Shown here piece by piece: positions 54,154 through 62,615 of a DNA stretch of 64,000 bases; within the stretch, counting starts at the first letter, position 1, and each line of letters begins with the position of its first letter. This DNA is from CACIIZ01 sp045565285 (GTDB lineage: Bacteria > Pseudomonadota > Alphaproteobacteria > Rhodobacterales > Rhodobacteraceae). Made by a program: the position numbers and the translations under genes. Under the pieces are notes generated by a model. That model searched no databases. It was given only the letters and a program-made list of their open reading frames with translations, and had not been told where the DNA came from. The stretch lies in the NCBI GenBank assembly GCA_045565285.1, contig JBJLFR010000034.1, positions 1-64,000 of the forward strand, in the 5' to 3' direction.

Positions 54154-55107
54154 TTAACTTACCATAATACATAATATTTCAAAAAGAATTGATGAACCTA
54201 GAAATGCAGTACCACCACTGTTATCAAAAGGTGGTGAAATTTCTACAACGTCTGCACCAATTAAATTTATACCAGACAGTTTTCTGATTACTTCTAAGGC
54301 TTGAAAAGAATTTGGGCCTCCTACCTCAGGAGTGCCGGTTCCAGGAGCAAATGCAGGATCTATAAAATCAATATCATAAGAAAGATATGTTTTTTTGTCA
54401 CCTAAAATTGATTTAACTTCTGAAATTACATCAGAAATTCCTCTTTCAAAGAATTCCTCTATTGTTATAATTCTAATCCCTTCACTAAGAGCAAAATCCC
54501 TATCTTCACTATCATAGTTAGTTCCTCTTATGCCAACTTGAACAGTTCTCTTTGGATCAATTAGGTTTTGTTCAACTGCTCTTCTAAATGGTGTTCCATG
54601 TGTATACATTTGACCATCAAAATAACTATGAAATAAATCTGTGTGACTATCAAATTGTATCAACCCTACTGATTCATTCTTTGCTAAAGACCGAAGGATT
54701 GGCAATGAACAAAGATGGTCACCTCCAACAGTTAATGGTAAGATATTCAATTCTTTTATTTTTAAAAAATAATTTTCAAATCTTTTTAAAGAATCTTCCA
54801 AACTTGCAGGATTTGGAGCTACGTCACCTAAATCAGCACAGTTTTTTAAATCAAAAGGACGTAAATTACTTACACCATGTTGTGCTCTAATCATAGTGGA
54901 CATATCTCTTACTTGTCTTGGACCATGCCTTGGGCCAGGTCTATTAGTTGTTCCTGCATCCCATGGTGCACCAATTATCCCAATATCAACTTGAGTAATT
55001 TTGTCATCATTAAAACCCACATATGGAAGCCTCATAAAAGTTGGCATTCCAGCAAAACGAGGTAATTCGAAACCTGAAATTGGTTTAAAAAAATTCTTAT
55101 TTCCCAT
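54154..55107 (-). CDS. Ureohydrolase, guanidinobutyrase/agmatinase-like
   Basis: 317 residues. Manganese ligands are in TVGGDHLCSLPIL, QFDSHTDLFHSYFD and LSYDIDFIDPAFAPGTGTPEVGG. IIGAPWDAGTTNRPGPRHGPRQVRDMS resembles the guanidinobutyrase/guanidinopropionase group. It would produce urea and a gamma- or beta-amino acid. GGAGATAAGC precedes the ATG. It is the second family member in the window and, unlike the one at 38.8-39.8 kb, has a normal start. Confidence 0.88.
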   Translation of the reverse strand: MGNKNFFKPISGFELPRFAGMPTFMRLPYVGFNDDKITQVDIGIIGAPWDAGTTNRPGPRHGPRQVRDMSTMIRAQHGVSNLRPFDLKNCADLGDVAPNPASLEDSLKRFENYFLKIKELNILPLTVGGDHLCSLPILRSLAKNESVGLIQFDSHTDLFHSYFDGQMYTHGTPFRRAVEQNLIDPKRTVQVGIRGTNYDSEDRDFALSEGIRIITIEEFFERGISDVISEVKSILGDKKTYLSYDIDFIDPAFAPGTGTPEVGGPNSFQALEVIRKLSGINLIGADVVEISPPFDNSGGTAFLGSSILFEILCIMVS

Positions 55108-55123
55108 AGCTTATCTCCATTTA

Positions 55124-56410
55124 TTAGCTATTAACTATAACTGCCCGAAAATCATTTACATTTGTACCTGTAGCTCCAGTTATGAATAACTCACCAGTTG
55201 TTTTAAAAGCTATATATGAATTATTTTCAAACAAAAGTTTTTCTGGAATCAAATTTTTACTTCTAATTTTAAATAATGTATTTTCATCAATTATTGCACC
55301 TGCATTTTCTTCAGTCCCATCAATACCATCCGTATCGGCTGACAATGCAACAAAGGAATTAATTTGTAATAACTCAAATTGAATAGCAAGACTTAAAAGG
55401 TATTCTGTATTTCTACCGCCTTTTCCCTTTGGATTTTTTACTTTAACCGAGGCCTCCCCTCCAGAAAAAAAACATAATTTTTTATTCGTATTTTTTATAT
55501 TATTTTTTTTTATATAATTTTTTATAAAAGTAGAATGTTCTTTAGCTAAATCTACTGCATATCCTTGACTTTGATCCGATATAACTATTACTTCAAAATC
55601 CATCAATTTAGCAAGATTATAAGTAGTATTCATAGATTTTTTTGCTGAAGCCACCAAATAAGAATAATTATTTTTAAAAATTTTATCTTTAATAGAGGGA
55701 GTATCATTATTGCTATTTTTAATATGGTTTAATATTTTTTTTGGCAAAATTATATCATACTTATTTATACAGTTAATGGCATCAGAAGTTTTACCAAAAC
55801 TAGGTAATGTAGGACCAGAAGATACTTGTGACAGGTCATCTCCTGGAATATCTGAAACCACATAAGTTTTAACTCTAGAAGGATATGCAATTCTTGCCAA
55901 TCTACCTCCTTTAATTACTGAAAAATGCTTTCTAATTAGGTTGGTTTCTTGAATTGTCATTCCTGAATGTATTAGTTTTTTGTTCAAATTTATTTCATCC
56001 TCTAAATTAAAACCAATTGGAGGAGCAGGTAAAAGTGACGACCCCCCGCCTGAAACAAAAAATATTAATAAATCATTTTTTCCAAGTTTACTGACTTGAT
56101 CAATCAAATATTTAGAAGCTATGAGACCATTTTTATCAGGAATGGGGTGTCCAGCAAAAAAAATTTTAAATTCATTTAAATTATTTGGAATTTTTTTTAT
56201 TTTTGTAGATATGATGATACCTTCATATTGTGATTTAATTTTTTCTTTAATTTTTTCACAATATGGAATTGATGCTTTTCCTACCCCAACTAATAAAGTT
56301 TTCCCTTTAATTTCAATTTTTTTGAAGTTTTTAAGGCACAGTTCTGGAGTAGCTGCTTCAACATACTTTAAGAAAAAAATTGCAAGTTTATCCCTCAAAA
56401 TTTGATTCAA
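55124..56410 (-). CDS. Glycerate 2-kinase (MOFRL family)
   Basis: 428 residues of the GckA/TtuD type. LLIFFVSGGGSSLLPAPP, the KHFSVIKGGRLARIAYP region, SDIPGDDLSQVSSGPT and the C-terminal FFSGGEASVKVKNPKGKGGRNTEY with SADTDGIDGTEENAGA are family hallmarks. It phosphorylates D-glycerate to 2-phosphoglycerate. The start is a TTG (56410). It lies between ureohydrolase and SDR genes on the same strand. Confidence 0.92.
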   Translation of the reverse strand: MNQILRDKLAIFFLKYVEAATPELCLKNFKKIEIKGKTLLVGVGKASIPYCEKIKEKIKSQYEGIIISTKIKKIPNNLNEFKIFFAGHPIPDKNGLIASKYLIDQVSKLGKNDLLIFFVSGGGSSLLPAPPIGFNLEDEINLNKKLIHSGMTIQETNLIRKHFSVIKGGRLARIAYPSRVKTYVVSDIPGDDLSQVSSGPTLPSFGKTSDAINCINKYDIILPKKILNHIKNSNNDTPSIKDKIFKNNYSYLVASAKKSMNTTYNLAKLMDFEVIVISDQSQGYAVDLAKEHSTFIKNYIKKNNIKNTNKKLCFFSGGEASVKVKNPKGKGGRNTEYLLSLAIQFELLQINSFVALSADTDGIDGTEENAGAIIDENTLFKIRSKNLIPEKLLFENNSYIAFKTTGELFITGATGTNVNDFRAVIVNS

Positions 56411-56425
56411 AATAAAATTTTTCTA

Positions 56426-57166
56426 CTAAACATGCTGACCACCATTAATATGAAGCTCTTCTCCACTAATGTAGCTTGATTCATTGCTACAAAGAAAAAA
56501 AATGGTATTAGCTACTTCTTCTGGCAAACCTAGTCTTCTTAGCGGTATTTTTTTTACTATTTCATCTGTACCTTCACTAAGAATATCAGTTTCTACTTCT
56601 CCTGGGGCAATGGCATTTACCCTAACTTTAAGTGGCCCGAAATCAGCAGCCATTTCCCTAGTAAGAGCTGATAATGCAGCTTTTGAAGTGGCATATGCTG
56701 GACCTGCAAATGGATGTACTCTGCTACCTGCAATGGAAGTGACATTTACAATAGCTCCTCTTGCAGATGCTAATTCTTTTTGTAACTCCCTTGCTAATAC
56801 TACGGATGCAAAAAAATTTACATGAAACACTTGCCCCCAAGTCTTTAGATCAGTATTCAAAGTGTTTAATCTTGATCCATTTTTACTTTTTGGGGAAATA
56901 CCTGCATTATTGACTAAAGCATGAAGTTTTGATCCTATTCTAGACTTTATCTCTTCTATTGCTTCTATAGTTTGGTTGGGTTTTGATAAATCAAGTTGAA
57001 TATGATTTCTCTCACCTCCTGGCCATGGACATCTATCATCAAAGGGCTGTCTTGAACATGTAATTACTCTCCAATTCTCAGAAGCAAATTTCTTAACGGT
57101 TGCATGACCTATACCTCTGCTTGCACCAGTTAAAACAACAATTTTTTGATTTCTATCTTCAATCAT
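56426..57166 (-). CDS. Short-chain dehydrogenase/reductase
   Basis: 246 residues. NAD(P)-binding VVLTGASRGIGHATVKKF, the structural NNAG, catalytic Ser (NVTSIAGS) and YATSK Tyr-Lys, plus the C-terminal NESSYISGEELHINGG define a classical SDR of the 3-oxoacyl-ACP reductase-like type. Immediately upstream of glycerate kinase on the same strand, it may produce or consume a hydroxy acid. Substrate unknown. Confidence 0.9.
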   Translation of the reverse strand: MIEDRNQKIVVLTGASRGIGHATVKKFASENWRVITCSRQPFDDRCPWPGGERNHIQLDLSKPNQTIEAIEEIKSRIGSKLHALVNNAGISPKSKNGSRLNTLNTDLKTWGQVFHVNFFASVVLARELQKELASARGAIVNVTSIAGSRVHPFAGPAYATSKAALSALTREMAADFGPLKVRVNAIAPGEVETDILSEGTDEIVKKIPLRRLGLPEEVANTIFFLCSNESSYISGEELHINGGQHV

Positions 57167-57312
57167 ATATTCTCATAAAAAAAAGATATTTATAATCTTC
57201 TCAAATACTATTTTGACAGCAAATTAAAGTTACTTTTTCTTAAAACAATAATCAAGTTGATTAATTTATAAAATAATTTTTATATTAAAATTAATGATGA
57301 AATTATGCGTTA

Positions 57313-58401
57313 TTACTTTATGATGCCTTCAGAAAACACACATAAAACTCTTGCTTTTTTATCTAATAAAAATTCTCCCCTTTGATTTAATTTTTGTAAA
57401 GCAACAAAACCAGCAGAACTAGATTGAGAAATATTTATACCTCGTTTGGCTAAAAATTTAGTCCCTTTTAATGATTCATTCTCAGTTATACTAACAAATG
57501 CATTTGCTGTTTTTGAAAGTGAATAAAATGCTTGTCTCGAGGGATATTTACAGTCTAGCCTTCCCATAGTAGAGGCTGGACCATTAACACTAATAGGTTT
57601 TTCCATTTCTATTGACTTTTGCAAACACGGAGCATAACTAGGCTCTACGATAATAATAATTGGAAAATATCCTAATTTTTTTCTACAATATGCCGCAAAA
57701 GAAGCAGCTAATCCACCAACTCCTGCTTGCAAAAATATATGAGTTGGATCCTGATCAATTTTATCAAGTGCCTGACTTATTGAAATTAAATAACCCTCCA
57801 TTACATCCAAGCCAACATCATAATTTTCCCAAGTAGAGTCTGAAATCAAAATCCAGTCATTTCTTTTTGAATCATCTATTGCTGCCTTCAAAGATTCATC
57901 ATATGAATTTCCAACAACAGAAACAGTTGATCCCAATGATTTTAATTGCGAAATAAAATTTTTTGGCACATTTTTAGAAACATAAATAATAGATTTTGCT
58001 CCAAATAATTTTGCTCCAGTGGCTAACGATAAACCATGGTTTCCTGCACTTGCAGTAGAAAATATTTTACCTTTCAATTTTTCTTTTGCTTGTAAAAGTA
58101 AATTGTCACTATTTTTATCAATAAAATTTCCTAAAGCCATCTTTGCTAGAGCATAAACTGCTCCAAGAGCTTTAAAACTTCCTAGACCTAATCTGTTAGA
58201 TTCATCAATAGCAGTTAAAGATTTTATTCCTATCTCTGCACTTATTTCTTTAAGATTAAGTAAATTTACTTCATCCCTTTTGGGACATTGGTTAAAAAAT
58301 TTTAAAGGTTTAGTTATATTATCGCTGACAATTCTACTTGATAAGGGATCAATGCCATCGTTAAAACCTTTTGTTACATTAGGGTTAAGTATAATTTTCA
58401 A
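57313..58401 (-). CDS. Diaminopropionate ammonia-lyase-like PLP enzyme (fold type II)
   Basis: 362 residues. RLGLGSFKALGAVYAL contains the PLP Lys; STASAGNHGLSLATGAKLFGA, DVMEGYLISISQAL and LQAGVGGLAASFAAYCRKKLG follow diaminopropionate ammonia-lyase more closely than threonine dehydratase. It would deaminate 2,3-diaminopropionate or a beta-substituted amino acid to pyruvate and ammonia. The start is a TTG at 58401 with no strong ribosome site. Monocistronic by spacing. Confidence 0.82.
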   Translation of the reverse strand: MKIILNPNVTKGFNDGIDPLSSRIVSDNITKPLKFFNQCPKRDEVNLLNLKEISAEIGIKSLTAIDESNRLGLGSFKALGAVYALAKMALGNFIDKNSDNLLLQAKEKLKGKIFSTASAGNHGLSLATGAKLFGAKSIIYVSKNVPKNFISQLKSLGSTVSVVGNSYDESLKAAIDDSKRNDWILISDSTWENYDVGLDVMEGYLISISQALDKIDQDPTHIFLQAGVGGLAASFAAYCRKKLGYFPIIIIVEPSYAPCLQKSIEMEKPISVNGPASTMGRLDCKYPSRQAFYSLSKTANAFVSITENESLKGTKFLAKRGINISQSSSAGFVALQKLNQRGEFLLDKKARVLCVFSEGIIK

Positions 58402-58506
58402 CTTATTATAAAATCCATCTTCAATGTATTATGCAATTTATTCTTATAAATATTAATTTAATTCAAATTTTATAATATAGATTAAAGTTTATCTAAATAA
58501 AGAAAC

Positions 58507-58890
58507 CTATTTTTCTTCTTTTTTCTTATCCTGAGGTAAAGGCTGTTTTTTAATTGGTGTTGGGATTAATGCTTTTTTTACTACCCCATTAACAGAAGAC
58601 CCGTCTTCAATTGCTAGTATTTCATAGGTAATCTCAGCATCAACTGAAGCACCAGTTTCTAATCTAATTGATTTACCTTTAATTTTCCCTTTGAATTTAC
58701 CACTGATAATAATTTCATCAGCAGTTAGAGTTCCGTCCATGGAAGATTCAGGTCCTAATATAACTTTTTCACCATTTATATTACCATTTATACGACCATC
58801 AATTTGTAACTCACCTTTACAAGAAATTGATCCTTTGAGGCTGAAACTATTAGCTAGTATTGAACTAGAAAATTTTTGATCTGAAAACAA
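58507..58890 (-). CDS. Bactofilin (polymer-forming cytoskeletal protein)
   Basis: 127 residues. A DUF583 beta-helix of short repeats (ISCKGELQIDGRINGNIN, VILGPESSMDGTLTADEIII, KGKIKGKSIRLETGASVDAE) is flanked by a disordered Lys/Pro/Glu-rich tail. Bactofilins polymerise without nucleotide and organise cell-envelope sites. TTG start at 58890 preceded by TAGGAGTGG. Probably cotranscribed with the unknown gene 24 bases upstream. Confidence 0.92.
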   Translation of the reverse strand: MFSDQKFSSSILANSFSLKGSISCKGELQIDGRINGNINGEKVILGPESSMDGTLTADEIIISGKFKGKIKGKSIRLETGASVDAEITYEILAIEDGSSVNGVVKKALIPTPIKKQPLPQDKKKEEK

Positions 58891-58914
58891 ATTCCACTCC
58901 TAATTTTTAAAAAA

Positions 58915-59250
58915 TTAATCACTCCACAAGGACACAGCTAAAGTAGTCTTATTTTTTTTTTCATTATTAAAATGCTTTTGCATATCAATCAACCTTGCTC
59001 TTACTCGTGTACCACTTTTTATACTCTTATTAAGAATATTTGCGATTTCAGAAGGTAAGAAACCTAAATGCTCTCTTACTTTTCTCTTAAGTCCAAAGAA
59101 AGAAGAATTTATATCTGCCCAAACCGATACTCTACCATCATTGTCAGCTTCTACTCCTAACCAATCCCCTAAATTCAAATATTTTGAAAATTCTGAATCG
59201 TCATTAGATTCAAGTTTTGCTTGATCCACTAAATACATTTCCTGCTCCAT
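58915..59250 (-). CDS. Uncharacterised 111-residue protein upstream of bactofilin
   Basis: I do not recognise a family. The protein is acidic at the N-terminus and has a central stretch with mixed strands (DWLGVEADNDGRVSVWADI) and a conserved-looking helix pair (KRKVREHLGFLPSEIANIL), with no signal peptide or membrane segment. The frame is intact and codon use matches its neighbours. The ATG at 59250 lacks a ribosome site, while the ATG at 59238 follows GGAGCAGGA, so the shorter start is possible. Pairing with bactofilin suggests an envelope or cytoskeleton-related role. Confidence 0.65.
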   Translation of the reverse strand: MEQEMYLVDQAKLESNDDSEFSKYLNLGDWLGVEADNDGRVSVWADINSSFFGLKRKVREHLGFLPSEIANILNKSIKSGTRVRARLIDMQKHFNNEKKNKTTLAVSLWSD

Positions 59251-59536
59251 TTATAGCCTGAGGCTTTTTTATATTTTTTTATAAGATATACAGATTTTAA
59301 CCTGCTTTTGTATAAATTTTTTTCTTGCGGCACTATTAATAACATTAAATTATGACATGAAAGCAACACTTTTCCACTAATTGATTACTACAAATTATTG
59401 CATAATTCATACCAAATTTGTAAAAAAAAACTATAAGTTGATGTTTATTCATATCCTGATAATACATATAGTGTATCCAGAGCAGTAAAATACCCTAATA
59501 GTTTTGATTTAACTTTATTAACAAAAGGAACACAAA

Positions 59537-60490
59537 ATGGTAGTTGGTTTTATTGGTTTAGGTAATTTGGGAGAAAAATTAGCAGCAACACTTTTGAGAA
59601 ATAATATTAATTTGTTAGTTCATGATAAAGTAAAAAAAAATGCATCCAAATTAATAGAAAAAGGTGCTAAGTGGGAAAATACACCTTTTGATTTGGCCAA
59701 AAAAAGTGACTTTATTATTACTTGTCTACCATCACCGACTATTTGTGCTGAAGTTATGGAATCTAAATTAGGTGTTATTCAAGGCATTTCTAGTGGTAAA
59801 ATTTGGATAGAAATGAGTACAACTAGTAAAAAAGAAGTCTTAAGGTTATCAAAAATAGTTAAAGAAGCAGGAGGCTATTCATCTGACTGTCCAGTTTCGG
59901 GTGGTTGCCATAAAGCTACCACTGGTAATATATCTATTTTTTCAGGCTGTGAAAGAAAAGTATTTAAAAAAATAAAACCAATTCTTTTTATTATGGGAAA
60001 AAAAATACTTCATACTGGAAATATCGGAACTGCATCTGTTTTAAAAGTTATGACTAATTATTTAGCAACTTCAAATTTAATAGCATGCTGTGAAGCTTTA
60101 ACTACTATGAAAGGCGAAGGTTTAGATTTAGCAAAAACTTTTGAAGCAATAAAAATTTCATCGGGAAATTCATTTGTTCATGAAACAGAAAGTCGGGTTA
60201 TATTAAACGGAAGTAGGAATATAGATTTCACCATGGATTTAGTACTTAAAGACATTGAGCTATTTCAAAAAATTGCGGAAGAAAGGAACGTTCCTCTAGA
60301 TATATCTCCAAAATTAATTGAAATTTTCAAAGATGGAATTTCTAATTATGGGGATAGAGCATTTTCTCCTTCAATAATTCGCAGACTAGAGGATAAAACA
60401 GGACTTAAAGTTAGATGTAGTGGTTTTCCTGAAAAAATTGAAGATGAAGAAGAAGATACTTTGGGCTATGAGATAATTCTTAAAAATTAA
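59537..60490 (+). CDS. 3-hydroxyisobutyrate dehydrogenase-like NAD(P)-dependent oxidoreductase
   Basis: 317 residues of the beta-hydroxyacid dehydrogenase family. VGFIGLGNLGEKLAATLL is the dinucleotide motif, SSDCPVSGGCHKATTGNISIFSG the substrate loop, and KVMTNYLATSNLIACCEAL carries the catalytic Lys. The C-terminal LVLKDIELFQKIAEE is conserved. It would oxidise a beta-hydroxy acid. AAAAGGAACAC precedes the ATG. The 286 bases upstream are AT-rich with no other gene visible. Confidence 0.88.
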   Translation: MVVGFIGLGNLGEKLAATLLRNNINLLVHDKVKKNASKLIEKGAKWENTPFDLAKKSDFIITCLPSPTICAEVMESKLGVIQGISSGKIWIEMSTTSKKEVLRLSKIVKEAGGYSSDCPVSGGCHKATTGNISIFSGCERKVFKKIKPILFIMGKKILHTGNIGTASVLKVMTNYLATSNLIACCEALTTMKGEGLDLAKTFEAIKISSGNSFVHETESRVILNGSRNIDFTMDLVLKDIELFQKIAEERNVPLDISPKLIEIFKDGISNYGDRAFSPSIIRRLEDKTGLKVRCSGFPEKIEDEEEDTLGYEIILKN

Positions 60491-60496
60491 ATTATT

Positions 60497-61804
60497 TTAT
60501 AAATCACAAAATTTCAGCCATTGTAAATATAACTCAGTAAAATATCGACCTAACAAGCCCCCATTCCAGACAGGATTATAATGAGAAAAAATTTCTAAAT
60601 TACGACCTTCGCCAAGAATTGCATCTTTAACCAATAAAGCTGCAGCCGGGGCAGTATTCATACCATGGCCACCAAATCCTGTGATATAAAATAAGTTGTC
60701 CTTATTTTTGAAAACCAAAGGCATAAGGTTTGAAAAATAGCCAAGTTGTCCAGACCAGGCATAATCAATCACAAGGTTATCAATGTTTGTTTCCTCTGAA
60801 GGAAATATTTTTTTTAAATCTTTTTTAGTCCCTTTTATAATTTCATTTTTAGTAAAATTCCCAATTGATTTTATATCCCTACCCCAAAGTAATCTTCCAT
60901 CAGGTAAAAACCTGAAATAATTCCCAGCTCTCCTATTGTCATGGATTCCATAACTAGTCGAAATATAATTTTTAATAAAATTTACTGACAAAGGTTCTGC
61001 AACTGATATTGATGTAGTTAATTTAAATAATTTTTTATTTAAATAAATTCCACTTATTTTTGAAAGATATCCACCAGTAGCCAATACTACTCTTCTTGCC
61101 TTAATAAGGCCACCATTTGATATTAGAACATGAAATTCTGCTTTTTTTTTTGTAATTTTTTTCACTTTTGAAAATTCAAAAATACTTTTATTATCTCTAT
61201 TTAATTTCTCTGCTATTGTTAACATCATATTTAGAGGATTGAACTGAAAAGCTTCGGGATCTAAGCTACCTGACGAATAAATTGGACTATTAATTTGTTT
61301 TGAAAAATTCTCTTTTTTTAGAAAAATATTATTTACTCCATAATCTGCATTAAATTTATTATTTAAAAATTCTAAATGATCAATATTTTTTGAAAAATAA
61401 ACACTCAAAATACCTTCTTTAAATTGTGAAATAGAGAGAGAACAATTTTTACATACTGACTTCATCCAATTTAATCCATTCATAGAAATTTGGAATAACT
61501 CCTTTGATTTTTTTAAACCCAATTTTTTTTCTATGTTTAGTTGATCTAAAGACCAACCAGAAGAACAAAATCCACCATTCATACCAGAAGCTCCTGATGC
61601 AATGGTGTTTTGTTCCAGCAAAATTGACGATATTTTATTTTGATCTAGCATATATTTCAGAGAAAGCCCTGCTACACCTCCCCCAATGATTAAAGTATCA
61701 CAAATATCAAAACCTTGAAATTTCAAACTAGAGAAATCAATTTTTCTATTATCCTGATACCAAGTTTTTATAAATTTTTCTGATTTTTTTTTAAAATTAT
61801 ACAC
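60497..61804 (-). CDS. FAD-dependent amine oxidoreductase (PuuB/DAO-like)
   Basis: 435 residues. DTLIIGGGVAGLSLKYML binds FAD; LEQNTIASGASGMNGGFCSSG is typical of gamma-glutamylputrescine oxidoreductase and related amine oxidases, and the C-terminal FYITGFGGHGMNTAPAAALL closes the FAD site. It is expected to oxidise a primary or secondary amine or amino acid. Start is GTG at 61804. It converges with the HIBADH-like gene seven bases away and diverges from the LolD-like genes. Confidence 0.87.
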   Translation of the reverse strand: MYNFKKKSEKFIKTWYQDNRKIDFSSLKFQGFDICDTLIIGGGVAGLSLKYMLDQNKISSILLEQNTIASGASGMNGGFCSSGWSLDQLNIEKKLGLKKSKELFQISMNGLNWMKSVCKNCSLSISQFKEGILSVYFSKNIDHLEFLNNKFNADYGVNNIFLKKENFSKQINSPIYSSGSLDPEAFQFNPLNMMLTIAEKLNRDNKSIFEFSKVKKITKKKAEFHVLISNGGLIKARRVVLATGGYLSKISGIYLNKKLFKLTTSISVAEPLSVNFIKNYISTSYGIHDNRRAGNYFRFLPDGRLLWGRDIKSIGNFTKNEIIKGTKKDLKKIFPSEETNIDNLVIDYAWSGQLGYFSNLMPLVFKNKDNLFYITGFGGHGMNTAPAAALLVKDAILGEGRNLEIFSHYNPVWNGGLLGRYFTELYLQWLKFCDL

Positions 61805-61943
61805 TGAAAGACCCCAATAAAGGAATGATATAAATTAATGTTATTTATATAAAGAACTATTTTATTATAATTAAAAAATACTATCTAAATCAAATAGACA
61901 TCTTTTTAAATAGATAAAAACACTTTATAAAAAATAATTTATT

Positions 61944-62614
61944 ATGATACCTTTTTTAGCAGTTAAAAATCTTAATAAAGATTTTGAAAGTTCAGGTGAA
62001 AGTTTTAAGGTTTTTAAAGATTTAAAATTTGAAATTAACTCTAATACATCAACTGCATTAATTGGAGAAAGTGGAAGTGGAAAAACTACACTTATTCATT
62101 TGATTGCCGGTTTGGAACCACCAAATTCGGGTTCTGTAAAAATTGACAATTTTGATATCTGGAGACATTCTGAAAAAAAAAGAGCAACCTTCAGATTGAA
62201 TAATATGTCAATTGTTTTTCAGCAATATAACTTAATCCCATCCTTAAATGTTTTAGATAATATAAAATTTCACTCTCAGTTAATTAAGAAGTATGATCAA
62301 AAATTTCACGACGAACTTGTAGGTTTGTTGGGTTTAAAAAAAACTTTTAAAAAAATATCCTGAAGAAATTTCAGGGGGTCAGCAACAACGAGTTGCAATC
62401 GCAAGAGCAATTTTAACAAAACCAAGAATTTTACTTGCTGACGAACCTACTGGGAATCTTGATGAAGAAAATTCTTTAAAAGTTACAAATGCTTTTGAAA
62501 TACTTTTATCACGATATAATTCAACTATTATTATAGCTACTCATTCAAAAAAAATTAGCAAATAACTTGAATACAAAACTACTCATAGAAAATAAAAAAA
62601 TAAAAGCAATTTAA
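61944..62614 (+). pseudogene. LolD/MacB-like ABC transporter ATPase with two +1 frameshifts in poly-A runs
   Basis: The first frame gives Walker A GESGSGKTTLIHLIAG and the Q-loop VFQQYNLIPSLNVLDNI, then stops at 62363. Dropping one A from the seven-A run at 62349-62355 restores KKYPEEISGGQQQRVAIARA and Walker B RILLADEPTGNLDEENS. A second extra A in the eight-A run at 62547-62554 breaks it again; dropping it restores THSKKLANNLNTKLLIE to a stop at 62612-62614, one base before the next gene. Corrected, it would be a full-length ATPase of about 222 residues. It is either a pseudogene, a gene rescued by slippage, or an assembly artefact. Confidence 0.85.
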
Positions 62615-62615
62615 T

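Noticed and set aside
54588..54890. A 100-codon plus-strand open frame inside the guanidinobutyrase-like gene
   Set aside because: It lies wholly antisense to a gene with intact catalytic motifs, has no ribosome site and no recognisable domain.
56484..56825. A 113-codon plus-strand open frame over the SDR gene
   Set aside because: The SDR motifs on the minus strand explain the sequence; the antisense frame lacks start signals.
59255..59275. AGCC-TGA-GGCT stem followed by T6 on the plus strand
   Set aside because: Only a four-base stem, and no plus-strand gene ends nearby for it to terminate.
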